A DNA stretch of 64,000 nucleotides from PALSA-894 sp963828625 (GTDB taxonomy: Bacteria; Pseudomonadota; Alphaproteobacteria; Rhizobiales; Xanthobacteraceae). The stretch spans positions 509,464-573,463 of the forward strand of contig CAWHEX010000010.1 of NCBI GenBank assembly GCA_963828625.1, given 5' to 3'. The notes beneath the pieces were generated by a model. That model was not told the DNA's origin. It saw only the letters and a program-made list of their open reading frames with translations, and did not search any database. The number at the start of each line of letters is the position of its first letter. Position 1 is the stretch's first letter. Below are positions 1 through 8,979 of this stretch, piece after piece. The position numbers and the translations under genes were made by a program.

Positions 1-2
1 AC

Positions 3-278
3 CGCAAGTACAACACGGTCCCGGTCAATCACCTGTTCTGCGTCGACAAGGACCTCGCCGACGCACGGCCGGACGTGATCGCGGAAATCTTCCGGCTGCT
101 GAAGGAGAGCAAGGCCGCGGCGGGCGATCTCGGTCCGATCGACTTCCACCCGTTCGGCGTCGAGGCGCTGCGCAAGCCGCTGCAGATGATCAATCAGTAT
201 GCGGTCGAGCAGAAGATCATTCCGCGCGCGCTCACGGCCGATGAGCTGTTCGAGGATGCGACAAGGAAGCTCGCCTAG
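3..278 (+). CDS. C-terminal part of an ABC substrate-binding / 4,5-dihydroxyphthalate decarboxylase-like protein
   Basis: An open frame enters from the left edge and stops at 278, giving about 91 residues of a C-terminus. The stretch with VNHLFCVDKDLADARPDV, then a 'lysine-rich helix' and a PFGVEALRKPLQ segment, resembles the end of the periplasmic-binding-fold proteins annotated as 4,5-dihydroxyphthalate decarboxylase or as ABC-type substrate-binding proteins. The start and the catalytic or ligand-binding half lie outside the window, so the substrate cannot be given. The assignment rests on remembered family resemblance and is moderate. Confidence 0.5.
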   Translation, partial: RKYNTVPVNHLFCVDKDLADARPDVIAEIFRLLKESKAAAGDLGPIDFHPFGVEALRKPLQMINQYAVEQKIIPRALTADELFEDATRKLA

Positions 279-304
279 CCCCGCGGAACGCGGCTCGCTG
301 CAAG

Positions 305-913
305 CTAGCGCGGCTTGCGCAACATCGGTGTGACTGGCGGACAGCTTCCTGCCTTGATCTCGCCGAGGATCTCGAAGCCGTGCCGCTGGTAGAGCGGGCG
401 ATTCCTCGGGTTGCTCGATTCCAGATAAGCGGGGAGGCCAGCCTCGTCGCATCGCGCAAGTATCGGCCGCAGCAGCGCGGCGCCAACCCCCGCGCCTTGC
501 CGCGTGGGATCGACGCCGATGAACGGCAGATACCAATGCGGCTCCTGCGGATGATAGCGGCCCATTTCGTCGATCGCGCCGGCGAGGTCCGCCTGCTTGT
601 CCGGCGCGACGTCCTCCTCGATGAGGCGCGAGAGCGCCTCCTTGTCCGGGCCGACATTGGGGGCAAGCCACAAGATCGCGCCGGAACAGTCGGACGTCAT
701 GAATGCGGTGCCGTTCGCGAACGCGGAGCCGCCGAGCCCCTGCACGAACTTCGGGAAGTTGCGCACGTAGTCGTGCGCGTCCGGAAACAGCCAGCGGTTC
801 GGCGGATCGGCCGCGAAGGCGAGCATCAGCATGTCGATCACGCGCGCGGCATCCGAAGGCCCGGCCGCGATAACCTCGGGACGCGCCGCCTGATCGTCAC
901 GGGGATTGTGCAT
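305..913 (-). CDS. GNAT-family N-acetyltransferase
   Basis: A 202-residue protein. The acetyl-CoA binding region of the GNAT fold is recognisable near the C-terminus (GAGVGAALLRPIL), followed by YLESSNPRNRPLYQRHGF, the typical strand-5/helix-4 block. Such enzymes transfer an acetyl group from acetyl-CoA to an amine; the acceptor is unknown. The frame is open further upstream to 997, but that would overlap the divergent VOC gene starting at 987, so I prefer the start MHNPRDDQ at 913. The 73 bases between the two starts must hold both promoters. Confidence 0.8.
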   Translation of the reverse strand: MHNPRDDQAARPEVIAAGPSDAARVIDMLMLAFAADPPNRWLFPDAHDYVRNFPKFVQGLGGSAFANGTAFMTSDCSGAILWLAPNVGPDKEALSRLIEEDVAPDKQADLAGAIDEMGRYHPQEPHWYLPFIGVDPTRQGAGVGAALLRPILARCDEAGLPAYLESSNPRNRPLYQRHGFEILGEIKAGSCPPVTPMLRKPR

Positions 914-986
914 GAGCACCTGACCCTCCGGCGCACTTGTGCTACTCAAATGGCAGCAAGCGCCAACAAGAATAGAGACGCCATCC

Positions 987-1403
987 ATGAAACTCAAACT
1001 GCATCACCTCAATCTCACCACCAAGAACGTCGAGGCGATGGACGATTTCTATCGCGGCGTGATGGACATGGAGATCGAGCCGACGCTCGCGAAACAGCGT
1101 ATCAAGACGCAAGGCTATGCGGGCGACGTTTCATTCGTCACCGACGGCACGACGCAGTTCCATATCGCCGAGAAGGACATGGGCACCGGCTTCCGCACCG
1201 GACAGGTGGTCAACCCGGTCGACCGCGGGCACATCGCGTTCCGCACCGACGACATCGCGGCGTTCAAGAAGCGGCTCGACGAGAAGGGGATCAAGTATTC
1301 GGACTACGGCGGCTGGGCGATGAGCGGCTGGCACCAGATCTTCTTCTACGACCCCGACGGCAATGTCATCGAGGTGCATCAGGCGCCGGCCGGAACCGCG
1401 TAG
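987..1403 (+). CDS. VOC-family (glyoxalase/dioxygenase superfamily) protein
   Basis: A 138-residue protein with the paired beta-alpha-beta-beta-beta modules of the vicinal oxygen chelate fold: it opens MKLKLHHLNLTTKNVEAMDDF and ends with FFYDPDGNVIEVHQ, whose glutamate is the usual metal ligand, together with the histidine near residue 6. Members include glyoxalase I, extradiol dioxygenases and fosfomycin-resistance proteins; nothing here singles one out. The start at 987 is chosen because the conserved first strand begins immediately after it. Confidence 0.8.
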   Translation: MKLKLHHLNLTTKNVEAMDDFYRGVMDMEIEPTLAKQRIKTQGYAGDVSFVTDGTTQFHIAEKDMGTGFRTGQVVNPVDRGHIAFRTDDIAAFKKRLDEKGIKYSDYGGWAMSGWHQIFFYDPDGNVIEVHQAPAGTA

Positions 1404-1412
1404 CGGCTGGGC

Positions 1413-1616
1413 TCAGGAGCCGAGCTTCTCCAGCAGCCGCGCGAGCGCCTCCTTGCCGGTTGCGCTCGCCTTCTCGCGCGACTCGAAGAAAACCTCCGAG
1501 CGCTGGATCGGCTGGCGCTTGCCGGCGCAATAGATCTCCCAGCGCCACGGCTTCGGCAGCGGGGCACGGTTCTTCACGACGATCGAATAGTCGGTCTGGT
1601 CGAAGTCCTTCAGCAT
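1413..1616 (-). CDS. small conserved hypothetical protein
   Basis: A 67-residue basic protein beginning MLKDFDQTDYSIVVKNR with an aromatic centre (PKPWRWEIYCAGK) and a C-terminal helix rich in Ala, Lys and Glu. I recall similar small proteins of unknown function in Bradyrhizobium relatives, but no domain can be named. A second Met three codons upstream (1625) is an alternative start. It is convergent with the VOC gene and divergent from the alpha/beta hydrolase gene. Confidence 0.6.
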   Translation of the reverse strand: MLKDFDQTDYSIVVKNRAPLPKPWRWEIYCAGKRQPIQRSEVFFESREKASATGKEALARLLEKLGS

Positions 1617-1771
1617 GACGCACATATGCGCCGGGTCATGGCGAATTGCCAGCGCCAGTTCAGCCCGCGGCGGCAATTTTCTTTCCAGCGCGCATGCGCC
1701 GTTTTCCGCGCTTTGCGGTCTGCCGCCGGACGGTATATCTGGCTGACGCGTGGAAAGAGTGAGGGGCGACA

Positions 1772-2474
1772 ATGGCGACATTCCTGGTGGCGCACGGCGC
1801 GTGGTCGGCGGGCTGGGCCTGGAAGAAGATGCGCCCGCTGTTGCGCGCGGCCGGCCACGAATTGTGGACGCCGACCTACACGGGGCTCGGCGAGCGCGCG
1901 CATCTCGCCACGCCCGACGTCGACCTTGAAACGCATATCCGCGACATCCTCGCGGTTCTCGACATCGAGGACCTGCGCGACGTCTATCTCGTCGGCCATT
2001 CCTACGGCGGCATGGTCGCGACCGGCGTCGCGGATCGCGCGCGCGACCGCATCAAGCACATCATCTATGTCGACGCTTTCGCGCCGAAGGACGGGCAGTC
2101 GGCATTCGACCTGCAGCAGCCCGCACAGGTCGCGCAGCGGCGCGAGGCGCGCCAGGAAGGACGGCGACGGCTGGCGGCTGGCGACGGGTCCGATGCCGCC
2201 CGATACCTCGCCGGAGGATGTCGCCTGGGCCACGCCCCGCCGCAAGCCGCAGCCGATCAAGACATTCGACACCAAGCTCAAGCTTTCCGCCGAGCCGTCC
2301 GCGCCGCGCACCTACATCTATGCCAAGCGTGCGCGCCCGGATGACGGCTTCCGCCAGTTCCTCGAACGGGCGAAGCGCGAGGGCTGGAAGACCTACGAGA
2401 TCGACGCGAGCCACAATCCGCACATCACCGATCCGCTCGGCCTGCTCGCGATCTTCAGCGAGATCGCCGGATGA
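1772..2474 (+). pseudogene. alpha/beta hydrolase, interrupted by a +1 frameshift
   Basis: The first half (from MATFLVAHGAWSAGWAW) carries the oxyanion region and the nucleophile elbow GHSYGG; the frame then changes between about 2120 and 2155, and the second half (KDGDGWRLATGPMPPD to SHNPHITDP) continues in the next frame with the catalytic-His region SHNPH. Joined, the two parts make a normal-length (about 233 aa) esterase/hydrolase of the AB hydrolase type that resembles salicylate-esterase-like or pyrethroid hydrolase proteins. One extra base explains the break. The end overlaps the following reductase by four bases (ATGA), which suggests co-translation and hence an originally intact gene. 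Confidence 0.75.
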
Positions 2475-3343
2475 CGGCGGCGCGCCAGATCGGTATCGCG
2501 GGACTCGGCCTGCTCGGCAGCGCGCTGGCGCACCGGCTGCTGACCAACGGGTTTTCGCCGAAGGGCTTCGACATCGATACGGCGAAGACGGCTGCGTTCG
2601 CGAAAGCAGGCGGCAGCGCGGCGACGCTCGACGAAGTCGCGCACTGCGACGTCGTGCTGCTCGCGGTGTTCGACACCAGGCAAGTGGAGGACGTGGTCGG
2701 GAACGCGATCGTTCCCGCCGTCACGCCGGGCGTGCCGAAGATCGTGCTGTGCGCCTCGACCTGCGATCCGGATCGCATCGCGGCGCTCGCCGCGAAGGTC
2801 GCGCCGCACATCGCGCTGATCGAAACGCCGGTGTCGGGATCGAGCGGACAGGTGCGCAATGGCGACGGCGCGGGCCTCATCGGCGGAAACAAGGACGTGA
2901 TCGACAGCGTCGCCGACATCATCGACGCGCTCTATCCGAAATGGTTCTACATGGGCGCGGCGGGCAACGGCGGGCGCGCCAAGCTCGCGATCAACCACAT
3001 GCTCGGGCTCAATCGCCTCGTGCTTGCCGAGGGACTTGTGTTCGCGCAGGCGCTCGGGCTCGATGCGAAAAGCTTCCTCGATGTCGCAAAGCAATCGGCC
3101 GCCTATTCGCAGGTGATGGACATCAAGGGCGCAAAAATGGTGAACGGCGAATATTCGCCGCAGGGTTTCATCCATCAGTCGCTGAAGGACTTCAAACTGA
3201 TCCTCGATCAGGCGGCCGCGCGCGGACAGGAGATGCCGCTCGCGACGCTCAACGCCGCGGTGCTCGACGCCTGCGTGAAACAGGGCGAAGGCGAGCGCGA
3301 TAATTCCGCGGTGATCGAGGAGATCAGGCGGCGCAAGCGCTAG
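2471..3343 (+). CDS. NAD(P)-dependent oxidoreductase, 3-hydroxyisobutyrate dehydrogenase family
   Basis: A 290-residue beta-hydroxyacid dehydrogenase. The N-terminal Rossmann motif is GLGLLGSALAHRLL (about residues 11-24), the substrate-binding segment is ETPVSGSSGQVRNG, and the conserved catalytic lysine lies in GGRAKLAINH. The family oxidises beta-hydroxyacids (3-hydroxyisobutyrate, tartronate semialdehyde, 6-phosphogluconate). It is coupled by an ATGA overlap to the alpha/beta hydrolase ahead of it. Two more members occur in this window, at 7463 and 31768. Confidence 0.85.
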   Translation: MTAARQIGIAGLGLLGSALAHRLLTNGFSPKGFDIDTAKTAAFAKAGGSAATLDEVAHCDVVLLAVFDTRQVEDVVGNAIVPAVTPGVPKIVLCASTCDPDRIAALAAKVAPHIALIETPVSGSSGQVRNGDGAGLIGGNKDVIDSVADIIDALYPKWFYMGAAGNGGRAKLAINHMLGLNRLVLAEGLVFAQALGLDAKSFLDVAKQSAAYSQVMDIKGAKMVNGEYSPQGFIHQSLKDFKLILDQAAARGQEMPLATLNAAVLDACVKQGEGERDNSAVIEEIRRRKR

Positions 3344-3447
3344 TGGGCGAGAGTGGGCCGCGAAACCGGATTTGCCTTGACTCGACACCCTCTTGAACGA
3401 TGCTGGCGCGAACGGCCGGCGTTCAAAGCAGGGCAATTGGGGGCGGA

Positions 3448-4611
3448 ATGCGCCGCAGCGACAAGCGGATTCTCACCACGCATACCGGCAGCCTGCCGCG
3501 GCCGCTCGAACTGACGCGGCTCTATGCGCGCCGCGCGCGCGGCGAGCCGGTCGATGCGGCCGAACTTGCGGCCGCCGGCCATGCGGCGATGAAGGACATC
3601 GTGGCGAAGCAGGTCGACGCGGGTGTCGACATCGGCAACAACGGCGAGCAGCAGCGCGACTCGTTCATCTTCTATATCCGCGACCGCCTCTCGGGTCTGG
3701 GCGGCTCATGGCAGCGCAAGCAGCGCGCCGATGTCGAGCGCTATCCGATCTTCAAGAAGGAATCCTACGAGGCTTCGCTGCGGCAGGAATCGGTCGACGA
3801 CATTCGCGGCCTGCCGAAGGCGATCGGCGCCATCGGTTATCCGGACGCGCGCGACGTGAAGGCCGAGTGCGCGGACTTCCGCGCCGCGCTCGACAGCGCG
3901 GGCAATCCGTTCACCGAGCCGTTCCTGACCGCGCCCTCCCCCGGCATGGTGTCGGCCATCGTGTTCGACGAGCACTACAAGGACGAGGAAGCGTTCCTCG
4001 GCGCGCTCGGCGCGGCATTGCGCGTCGAATACAAGGCGATCGTCGATGCGGGCTTCCTGCTGCAGCTCGATTGCCCGGATCTCGCGCGCGAGAAGCACAA
4101 CACCTTCGCGGACCGTCCGCTCGCCGACTTCATGGCGTTCGGCAACCGCGTGATCGACGCGATCAATGCGGCGATCCACGACATTCCGCCCGAAAAAGTG
4201 CGGCTGCATGTGTGCTGGGGCAACTATGAAGGCCCGCACGACCTCGATGTCGAACTGCAGGTCATCATCCCGTTCCTCAAGCGCGCGAAGGTCGGCGGCT
4301 TCGTGCTGCCGTTCGCCAATCCGCGCCACGCGCACGAATACCGCTACCTGAAGGACCTGATCGGGAAGGATCAGATCATCGTGGCGGGCGTGATCGATTC
4401 CACCACCAACTTCGTCGAGCACCCCGAGGTGATCGCCGAGCGGCTGGAGAACGTCACGGAGCAGATCGGCGATCCGCATCGCGTGATGGCGGGGAGCGAT
4501 TGCGGCTTCGAGACCATCGCGGGACGCGGCCGCGTCGCCGAGGACGTGGTGTGGGCGAAGTTCAAGTCGATGGCGGAGGGTGCAAAGCTCGCGTCGTCGC
4601 GGCTGTTCTGA
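3448..4611 (+). CDS. cobalamin-independent methionine synthase II family protein (MetE C-domain-like)
   Basis: A 387-residue protein beginning MRRSDKRILTTHTGSLPRP, the usual opening of stand-alone MetE-C-like proteins. The zinc ligands of the family appear as HVCWG (about residue 252) and SDCGFET near the C-terminus. Full-length MetE is about twice this size; short homologues include archaeal MetE and epoxyalkane:coenzyme M transferase, so methyl or alkyl transfer to a thiol is likely but the substrate is unknown. The start at 3448 is preceded by a purine-rich GGGGGCGGA. It sits just ahead of a TRAP transporter operon, which hints at a catabolic rather than methionine-biosynthetic role. Confidence 0.8.
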   Translation: MRRSDKRILTTHTGSLPRPLELTRLYARRARGEPVDAAELAAAGHAAMKDIVAKQVDAGVDIGNNGEQQRDSFIFYIRDRLSGLGGSWQRKQRADVERYPIFKKESYEASLRQESVDDIRGLPKAIGAIGYPDARDVKAECADFRAALDSAGNPFTEPFLTAPSPGMVSAIVFDEHYKDEEAFLGALGAALRVEYKAIVDAGFLLQLDCPDLAREKHNTFADRPLADFMAFGNRVIDAINAAIHDIPPEKVRLHVCWGNYEGPHDLDVELQVIIPFLKRAKVGGFVLPFANPRHAHEYRYLKDLIGKDQIIVAGVIDSTTNFVEHPEVIAERLENVTEQIGDPHRVMAGSDCGFETIAGRGRVAEDVVWAKFKSMAEGAKLASSRLF

Positions 4612-4639
4612 ATCAAAGAAACTGCACGGGAGGAATGCC

Positions 4640-5611
4640 ATGAAGATGAAAATTGCAATTGCGCTTGCCGGCTCGCTCGCGTTCGCCACGCCGGCGCTCG
4701 CGGTCGACTGGAATTTCTATCATCACCAGTCCGCGCCGCTGTTCGCGACCTCGCGCGGCGCCAAGATGCTGAGCGAAGAACTCGAGAAGGCGACGAACGG
4801 CGAACTGAAGGCGCGCCTGCATCTGTCGGGCACCCTGCAGATCGCGCCGAACAACATCACGCCGGCCGTCGCCGAGGGCGTGGTGCAGCTTGCCGATGAC
4901 CTGTTCAATTCCGGCAACATTCCGGTCGCCGGCATCCCGCGCCTGCCCGGCCTCGTGCGCTCGCTCGACGAATTCAGGAAGACCGCGGATGCGCTGCGGC
5001 CGTATCTCGAGAAGGCCTTCGCCGAAAAAGGCATCGTGATGCTGGCGGACTACACCTATCCGCTGCAGGTGATCTGGGGAAAGAAGAAGCTCACCTCGCT
5101 GGAAGACATCAAGGGCATGAAGCTGCGCGTCGCGCAGCCCGAGCAGGGCGAGATGGTGCGCCGCTTCGGCGGCACCTCGGTGACGATCTCGGCGCCGGAA
5201 GTCCCCTCCGCGCTCGATCGCGGCGTGGTGGACGGCATCTTCACCGCCGGCGTCGGCGCCGTGCTGTGGAAGGACCTGCTGAAGTTCGGCTTCCTCATTC
5301 CGGTGAACTGGAACAACTCCTACATCCTCGCGAACGCCGACGCCTTCAACAAGCTGTCGCCCGACCTGCAGGGCAAGCTGCGCAAGGCCGCGCAGGACGC
5401 CGCGAAGTGGAATCAGGACACGATGCAGACCGAGGAAGCCGCATCCGTGAAGGTGCTGACCGACGCCGGCTACACGATGACGACCGCGCCGACCGCGGAA
5501 GCCGCCAAGGTCGCCGACACCATGAAGGCCTATTGGGACGATTGGGCGAAGTCGCGCGGGCCGGTGGTGGTCGAGGCGCTCGGCAAGGTGCGCGCGGCGC
5601 TCGGCCGGTGA
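4640..5611 (+). CDS. dctP: TRAP transporter periplasmic substrate-binding subunit DctP
   Basis: A 323-residue secreted protein with a clear signal peptide (MKMKIAIALAGSLAFATPALA) and the TRAP solute-receptor body: the substrate-carboxylate contact region MKLRVAQPEQGEMVRRFGG followed by VPSALDRGVVDGIFTAG is the typical family signature. It captures an organic acid in the periplasm and hands it to the membrane subunits encoded next. A good ribosome site (GGGAGG) supports the start at 4640. The upstream MetE-like gene and downstream reductase are separated by little space, consistent with one transcription unit. Confidence 0.9.
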   Translation: MKMKIAIALAGSLAFATPALAVDWNFYHHQSAPLFATSRGAKMLSEELEKATNGELKARLHLSGTLQIAPNNITPAVAEGVVQLADDLFNSGNIPVAGIPRLPGLVRSLDEFRKTADALRPYLEKAFAEKGIVMLADYTYPLQVIWGKKKLTSLEDIKGMKLRVAQPEQGEMVRRFGGTSVTISAPEVPSALDRGVVDGIFTAGVGAVLWKDLLKFGFLIPVNWNNSYILANADAFNKLSPDLQGKLRKAAQDAAKWNQDTMQTEEAASVKVLTDAGYTMTTAPTAEAAKVADTMKAYWDDWAKSRGPVVVEALGKVRAALGR

Positions 5612-5641
5612 CGACAGAGCCTGCCCGACGCCGCCGACGGA

Positions 5642-6154
5642 ATGCCGGCGAGCCATCTGGTGCCGCCGGTCGGCGAAGGGCCGGTCGAGCGACTGTGCAA
5701 GTATGCGAGCGAAGCCGCGCTGATCACCATGCTGGTGGTGATCGGCGCGGACATTTTCACGCGCTACTTGCTCAATTTCTCGTTCGAGGTCGCGGACGAA
5801 CTCGGCGGCTACATGCTCGTGGTCATGACGTTCGTCAGCCTCTCGGTGTGCCAGGTCAACAACGCGTTCCATCAGGTCGAGCTGGTGCAGGCGCGGCTTG
5901 GGCCGCGCGGGCGTGCGCTCTCGGCCGCGATCTTCGACGTGTTGTCGTTCGGCTTTGCGACGCTGTTGCTTTGGCAACTGATCAAGCTCGAACGCTCGTC
6001 CTATCGCTTCGGCGAGAAGGCGCCGACGTATCTCGAAACGCCGTTATGGATTCCGCGGCTCGCGATGGCGATCGGCGTCGCGGCGCTGGTGTTCTCGATC
6101 GTCCGCACCTTCACGGCGCATGTGCGGCGCTTCCGCGCGCTGCCGCGGAACTGA
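5642..6154 (+). CDS. dctQ: TRAP transporter small permease subunit DctQ
   Basis: A 170-residue membrane protein with about four hydrophobic segments, including ALITMLVVIGADIFTRYLLN and LGGYMLVVMTFVSLSV, the usual four-helix DctQ pattern. It stabilises the interaction between the large permease and the receptor in an ion-driven TRAP importer. It lies between dctP and dctM, only a few bases from dctM. The first Met was taken as start; a later start is possible because the N-terminal 20 residues are variable in the family. Confidence 0.85.
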   Translation: MPASHLVPPVGEGPVERLCKYASEAALITMLVVIGADIFTRYLLNFSFEVADELGGYMLVVMTFVSLSVCQVNNAFHQVELVQARLGPRGRALSAAIFDVLSFGFATLLLWQLIKLERSSYRFGEKAPTYLETPLWIPRLAMAIGVAALVFSIVRTFTAHVRRFRALPRN

Positions 6155-6158
6155 AGCG

Positions 6159-7466
6159 ATGCTCGGTCCCGAACTGCAGATCCTGATCGTCACGGTGCTG
6201 TTCCTCGGCCTGCTCACGGCCGGCATGGCGGTGCCGTTCGCGATCGCGGTCCCCGCGATGGTCTATCTGCTGCTGCAGGGCGGCCTCACGTCGCTCAACG
6301 GCCTCGGCCTGATGAGCTGGGGCAGCATGAACACGTTCGCGCTCACCGCGGTGCCGCTGTTCATGTTCATGGCGGATATCCTGAGCGTCAGCGGCCTGAG
6401 CAACCGCATCTACAACGGGCTGGCCAAGCTGGTGGCGCCGCTGCCCGGCGGGCTGTTGCAGACCAACATCGCGGGCTGCGCGATCTTCGCCTCGGTCAGC
6501 GGCTCCAGCATCGCGACCGCGGCCTCGATCGGCGGCGTGGCGCTGCCGCAGCTCACCAGCCGCAACTACAATCGCGCGCTCGCGGCCGGATCGCTCGCGG
6601 CGGGCGGCACGCTCGGCATCCTGATCCCGCCGAGCTTCCCGATGATCATCTACGGCACCTTCACCGAGACGTCGGTGCCGAAGCTGTTCATCGCGGGCGT
6701 GATCCCGGGCCTGATCATGACCGCCCTGTTCATGCTCTATATCGGCGTGCATGCGAAGCTCGTACCGAGCGTCTCGCCGAAGGAGCAAGGCGCGCGCAAC
6801 ATCGGCGAGGTGCTGCGCGCATTCGCCGACATTGCGCCGTTCGTCATATTGATCGCCGGAACGCTCGGCGGGCTCTACTTCGGCGTGGTGACGACGACCG
6901 AAGCCGCGGTGATCGGCTGTTTCCTGTCGATCCTGCTCGGCGCGGTGTTCGGCGACCTCACGCTGAAGAAGCTGATCGAGGCGATGCACTCGACGGTGAA
7001 TTTCACCGGCAACATCCTGTTCCTGATCTTCGCGGCCTATGTGTTCTCCTACGCGATCAGCTTCGCGGGCATCGGCGAGAAACTCACCGAATACATCGTC
7101 GGCCTGCAGCTCTCGAAGCTGCAGTTCTATCTCGTGCTGTTCGCGCTGTTCACCGTGCTCGGCTGCCTGATCGAAAGCCTCGGCATGATCGTCATCACGG
7201 TGCCGCTGCTGTTCCCGATCCTCGGGCGCTACGGCATCGACCCGATTTTGTTCGGCGTGATCCTCGTCATCTACATCGAGCTCGGACAGATCTCGCCGCC
7301 GATCGGCATCAACCTGTTCGTGATCCAGAGCATCTGGGACGGCAAGTTGAGCGAGGTGGTGTACGGCACGATTCCGTTCCACCTCATCATGTTCGTGGTG
7401 CTGGCGATGGTGATCTTCTGGCCGGAGCTGGCGCTCTGGCTGCCGCAGCAGATGAGCGGGAAATGA
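6159..7466 (+). CDS. dctM: TRAP transporter large permease subunit DctM
   Basis: A 435-residue, very hydrophobic protein starting MLGPELQILIVTVLFLG, with the conserved DctM features ASVSGSSIATAASIGGVALPQ and a proline-containing hairpin LGILIPPSFPMIIYG. It forms the ion-coupled channel for the organic acid bound by DctP. Length and order dctP-dctQ-dctM are normal. The stop overlaps the start of the following reductase (ATGA), so transport and oxidation of the imported hydroxy acid may be coupled. Confidence 0.92.
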   Translation: MLGPELQILIVTVLFLGLLTAGMAVPFAIAVPAMVYLLLQGGLTSLNGLGLMSWGSMNTFALTAVPLFMFMADILSVSGLSNRIYNGLAKLVAPLPGGLLQTNIAGCAIFASVSGSSIATAASIGGVALPQLTSRNYNRALAAGSLAAGGTLGILIPPSFPMIIYGTFTETSVPKLFIAGVIPGLIMTALFMLYIGVHAKLVPSVSPKEQGARNIGEVLRAFADIAPFVILIAGTLGGLYFGVVTTTEAAVIGCFLSILLGAVFGDLTLKKLIEAMHSTVNFTGNILFLIFAAYVFSYAISFAGIGEKLTEYIVGLQLSKLQFYLVLFALFTVLGCLIESLGMIVITVPLLFPILGRYGIDPILFGVILVIYIELGQISPPIGINLFVIQSIWDGKLSEVVYGTIPFHLIMFVVLAMVIFWPELALWLPQQMSGK

Positions 7467-8338
7467 CGCGCGACACCGCCGTCATCGGCCTCGGCAACAT
7501 GGGCCGCGGCATCGCGCGCAATCTCGATCGCGCGGGACGCCTCGCCGCCGCATGGGACATCGCGGAAGCCGTGCGCACGACGGCGGAGTTGTCGAGCGAG
7601 GTCGCGCTGGTGCCGCCGAGCCAGTTCGGCCGGCTCAAGTTCATCCTGTTCGTCGTGCCCGGCTCGGCGCAGATCGAGGAAATGTTGCCCGGCCTGCTCG
7701 CGCGGCCGCACGACGGCGAGACCCTGATCGATCTCACCACCTCGCATCCGGCAAAGACGAAGGCGACCGCGCAGCGCGTCAGTGCGACTGGGCGCGCCTA
7801 TGTGGACTGCGGCATGTCGGGCGGCGCGATGGGCGCGGACTCGGGGAAAATGGCGCTGATGGTCGGCGGCGCGGACGATGCGGTCGCGGCGTGCAGGCCG
7901 TTGTTCGACACGATCGCCGGAACCGTGACGCATGTCGGCGGATCGAGCGCCGGGCACGCGATCAAGCTCCTGCACAACATGGTGTGCCACACCAATTTCA
8001 TGGTGGTGGCCGAGGCCGGCCGGCTCGCCGAGCGCGCCGGCATTCCGCTCGAAACCGCGATCCAGGTGTTCAACGCCGGCAATGCGCGCAGCTACATCTC
8101 GGAGCAGCGCTTCCCGAACCACATCCTGTCCGGCAAATTCGACGGCCGCTCGACCGTGTCGAACCTCGCGAAGGATCTGGCGATGGCGGATGCCTTCGCC
8201 AACGAGTTCGGCGCGGCGAATGTCTACACGGCCGCGACCGCGCAGATTCTGGCGAAGGCGATGGAGCAAGGCCTCGCGGACGTCGATTTCACCCGGCTGT
8301 ATGAGGAATACGAGGACCTGGCGAAGTCCTCGTCCTGA
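7463..8338 (+). CDS. NAD(P)-dependent oxidoreductase, 3-hydroxyisobutyrate dehydrogenase family
   Basis: A 291-residue beta-hydroxyacid dehydrogenase with the Rossmann motif GLGNMGRGIARNLDRAG at the N-terminus, the substrate-binding block DCGMSGGAMGADSGKM and the catalytic Lys in GHAIKLLHNM. It is translationally coupled to dctM by ATGA, so the probable substrate is the beta-hydroxyacid taken up by the TRAP transporter or a product of it. Followed by a palindromic repeat that separates it from the convergent hutX gene. Confidence 0.87.
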   Translation: MTRDTAVIGLGNMGRGIARNLDRAGRLAAAWDIAEAVRTTAELSSEVALVPPSQFGRLKFILFVVPGSAQIEEMLPGLLARPHDGETLIDLTTSHPAKTKATAQRVSATGRAYVDCGMSGGAMGADSGKMALMVGGADDAVAACRPLFDTIAGTVTHVGGSSAGHAIKLLHNMVCHTNFMVVAEAGRLAERAGIPLETAIQVFNAGNARSYISEQRFPNHILSGKFDGRSTVSNLAKDLAMADAFANEFGAANVYTAATAQILAKAMEQGLADVDFTRLYEEYEDLAKSSS

Positions 8339-8346
8339 GACGGCGC

Positions 8347-8462
8347 AACAACTCTAACGTCATCCAGAGGTGCGCGCGCAGCGAGCCTCGAAGGACGGCC
8401 GCATACACCGCGCTCGTTGCCGTCCTTCGAGACGCGGCCTGCGGCCGCTCCTCAGGATGAGG
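8347..8462. repeat. Palindromic intergenic element between convergent genes
   Basis: The gap between the reductase and hutX holds a perfect 13-bp inverted repeat, CTCGAAGGACGGC at 8387-8399 and GCCGTCCTTCGAG at 8419-8431, with a 19-nt loop, followed by CTCCTCAGGATGAGGATGAG. I recall similar 'GTCCTTCGAGACGC...CTCAGGATGAGG' elements as dispersed repeats in Bradyrhizobium-type genomes. Standing between convergent genes it could act as a bidirectional transcription barrier. Confidence 0.7.
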
Positions 8463-8469
8463 ATGAGCG

Positions 8470-8979
8470 TTACTTCGCCCCTGTCCGCTCCGCGAGCGCG
8501 CGAAACTTCTCGAACTGATCCGCCTTGAGCTCGCGCTTCTCGTCGCGGCCGACGAACACCTTGTACATGATGCCGCCGTCGACATTGAAGAACAGCACCG
8601 AGGCCGAGAGCCGGCCCATGAACGGCCGCTCCATGAAGCAAAGCCCGGCGCAACGCTCGTGGCGCAGATGGCCGTGGAAGCCGGTGCGCCCCATCAGGTT
8701 GAAGTAGCCGCGCCCGACCTCGCCGGGAGGAATCGGCCCGGTGAACTCCATGATGCCGTCATCGGTGTGGACGATCAGCGTGACCTCGCCCCAGGTGGCG
8801 ATGTCCTTCATGGCGTCGATGAACGCGCTCGCCGGCGCGAACTTGCGCATGTCGGCGGGCAGCGCCTCGACCACTTCACGCGTCGTGACGCCGTGCTCCT
8901 TCGCGACGGTCTCGACCACCGCGCCCGGATCGGCGGCGAGCGCGCTCGCCAGATCCGGCTTCGCCGCTGCGACCTGCAT
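8470..8979 (-). CDS. hutX: haem utilisation cytosolic carrier HutX/HuvX
   Basis: A 169-residue protein with the ChuX/HutX fold: an N-terminal helical segment (VETVAKEHGVTTREVVEALP) and the central FHGHLRHERCAGLCFMERPFMGR region that carries the conserved histidines of the family. HutX-type proteins bind haem in the cytosol after import and deliver it to a haem-degrading enzyme. The enzyme's gene is immediately upstream, overlapping by one base (TGATG). Part of the haem operon tonB-hmuQ-hutX read leftwards from hmuR. Confidence 0.85.
   Translation of the reverse strand: MQVAAAKPDLASALAADPGAVVETVAKEHGVTTREVVEALPADMRKFAPASAFIDAMKDIATWGEVTLIVHTDDGIMEFTGPIPPGEVGRGYFNLMGRTGFHGHLRHERCAGLCFMERPFMGRLSASVLFFNVDGGIMYKVFVGRDEKRELKADQFEKFRALAERTGAK

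Noticed and set aside
305..997. Longer version of the acetyltransferase
   Set aside because: The extra 28 codons would overlap the divergent VOC gene's start and do not look like the family.
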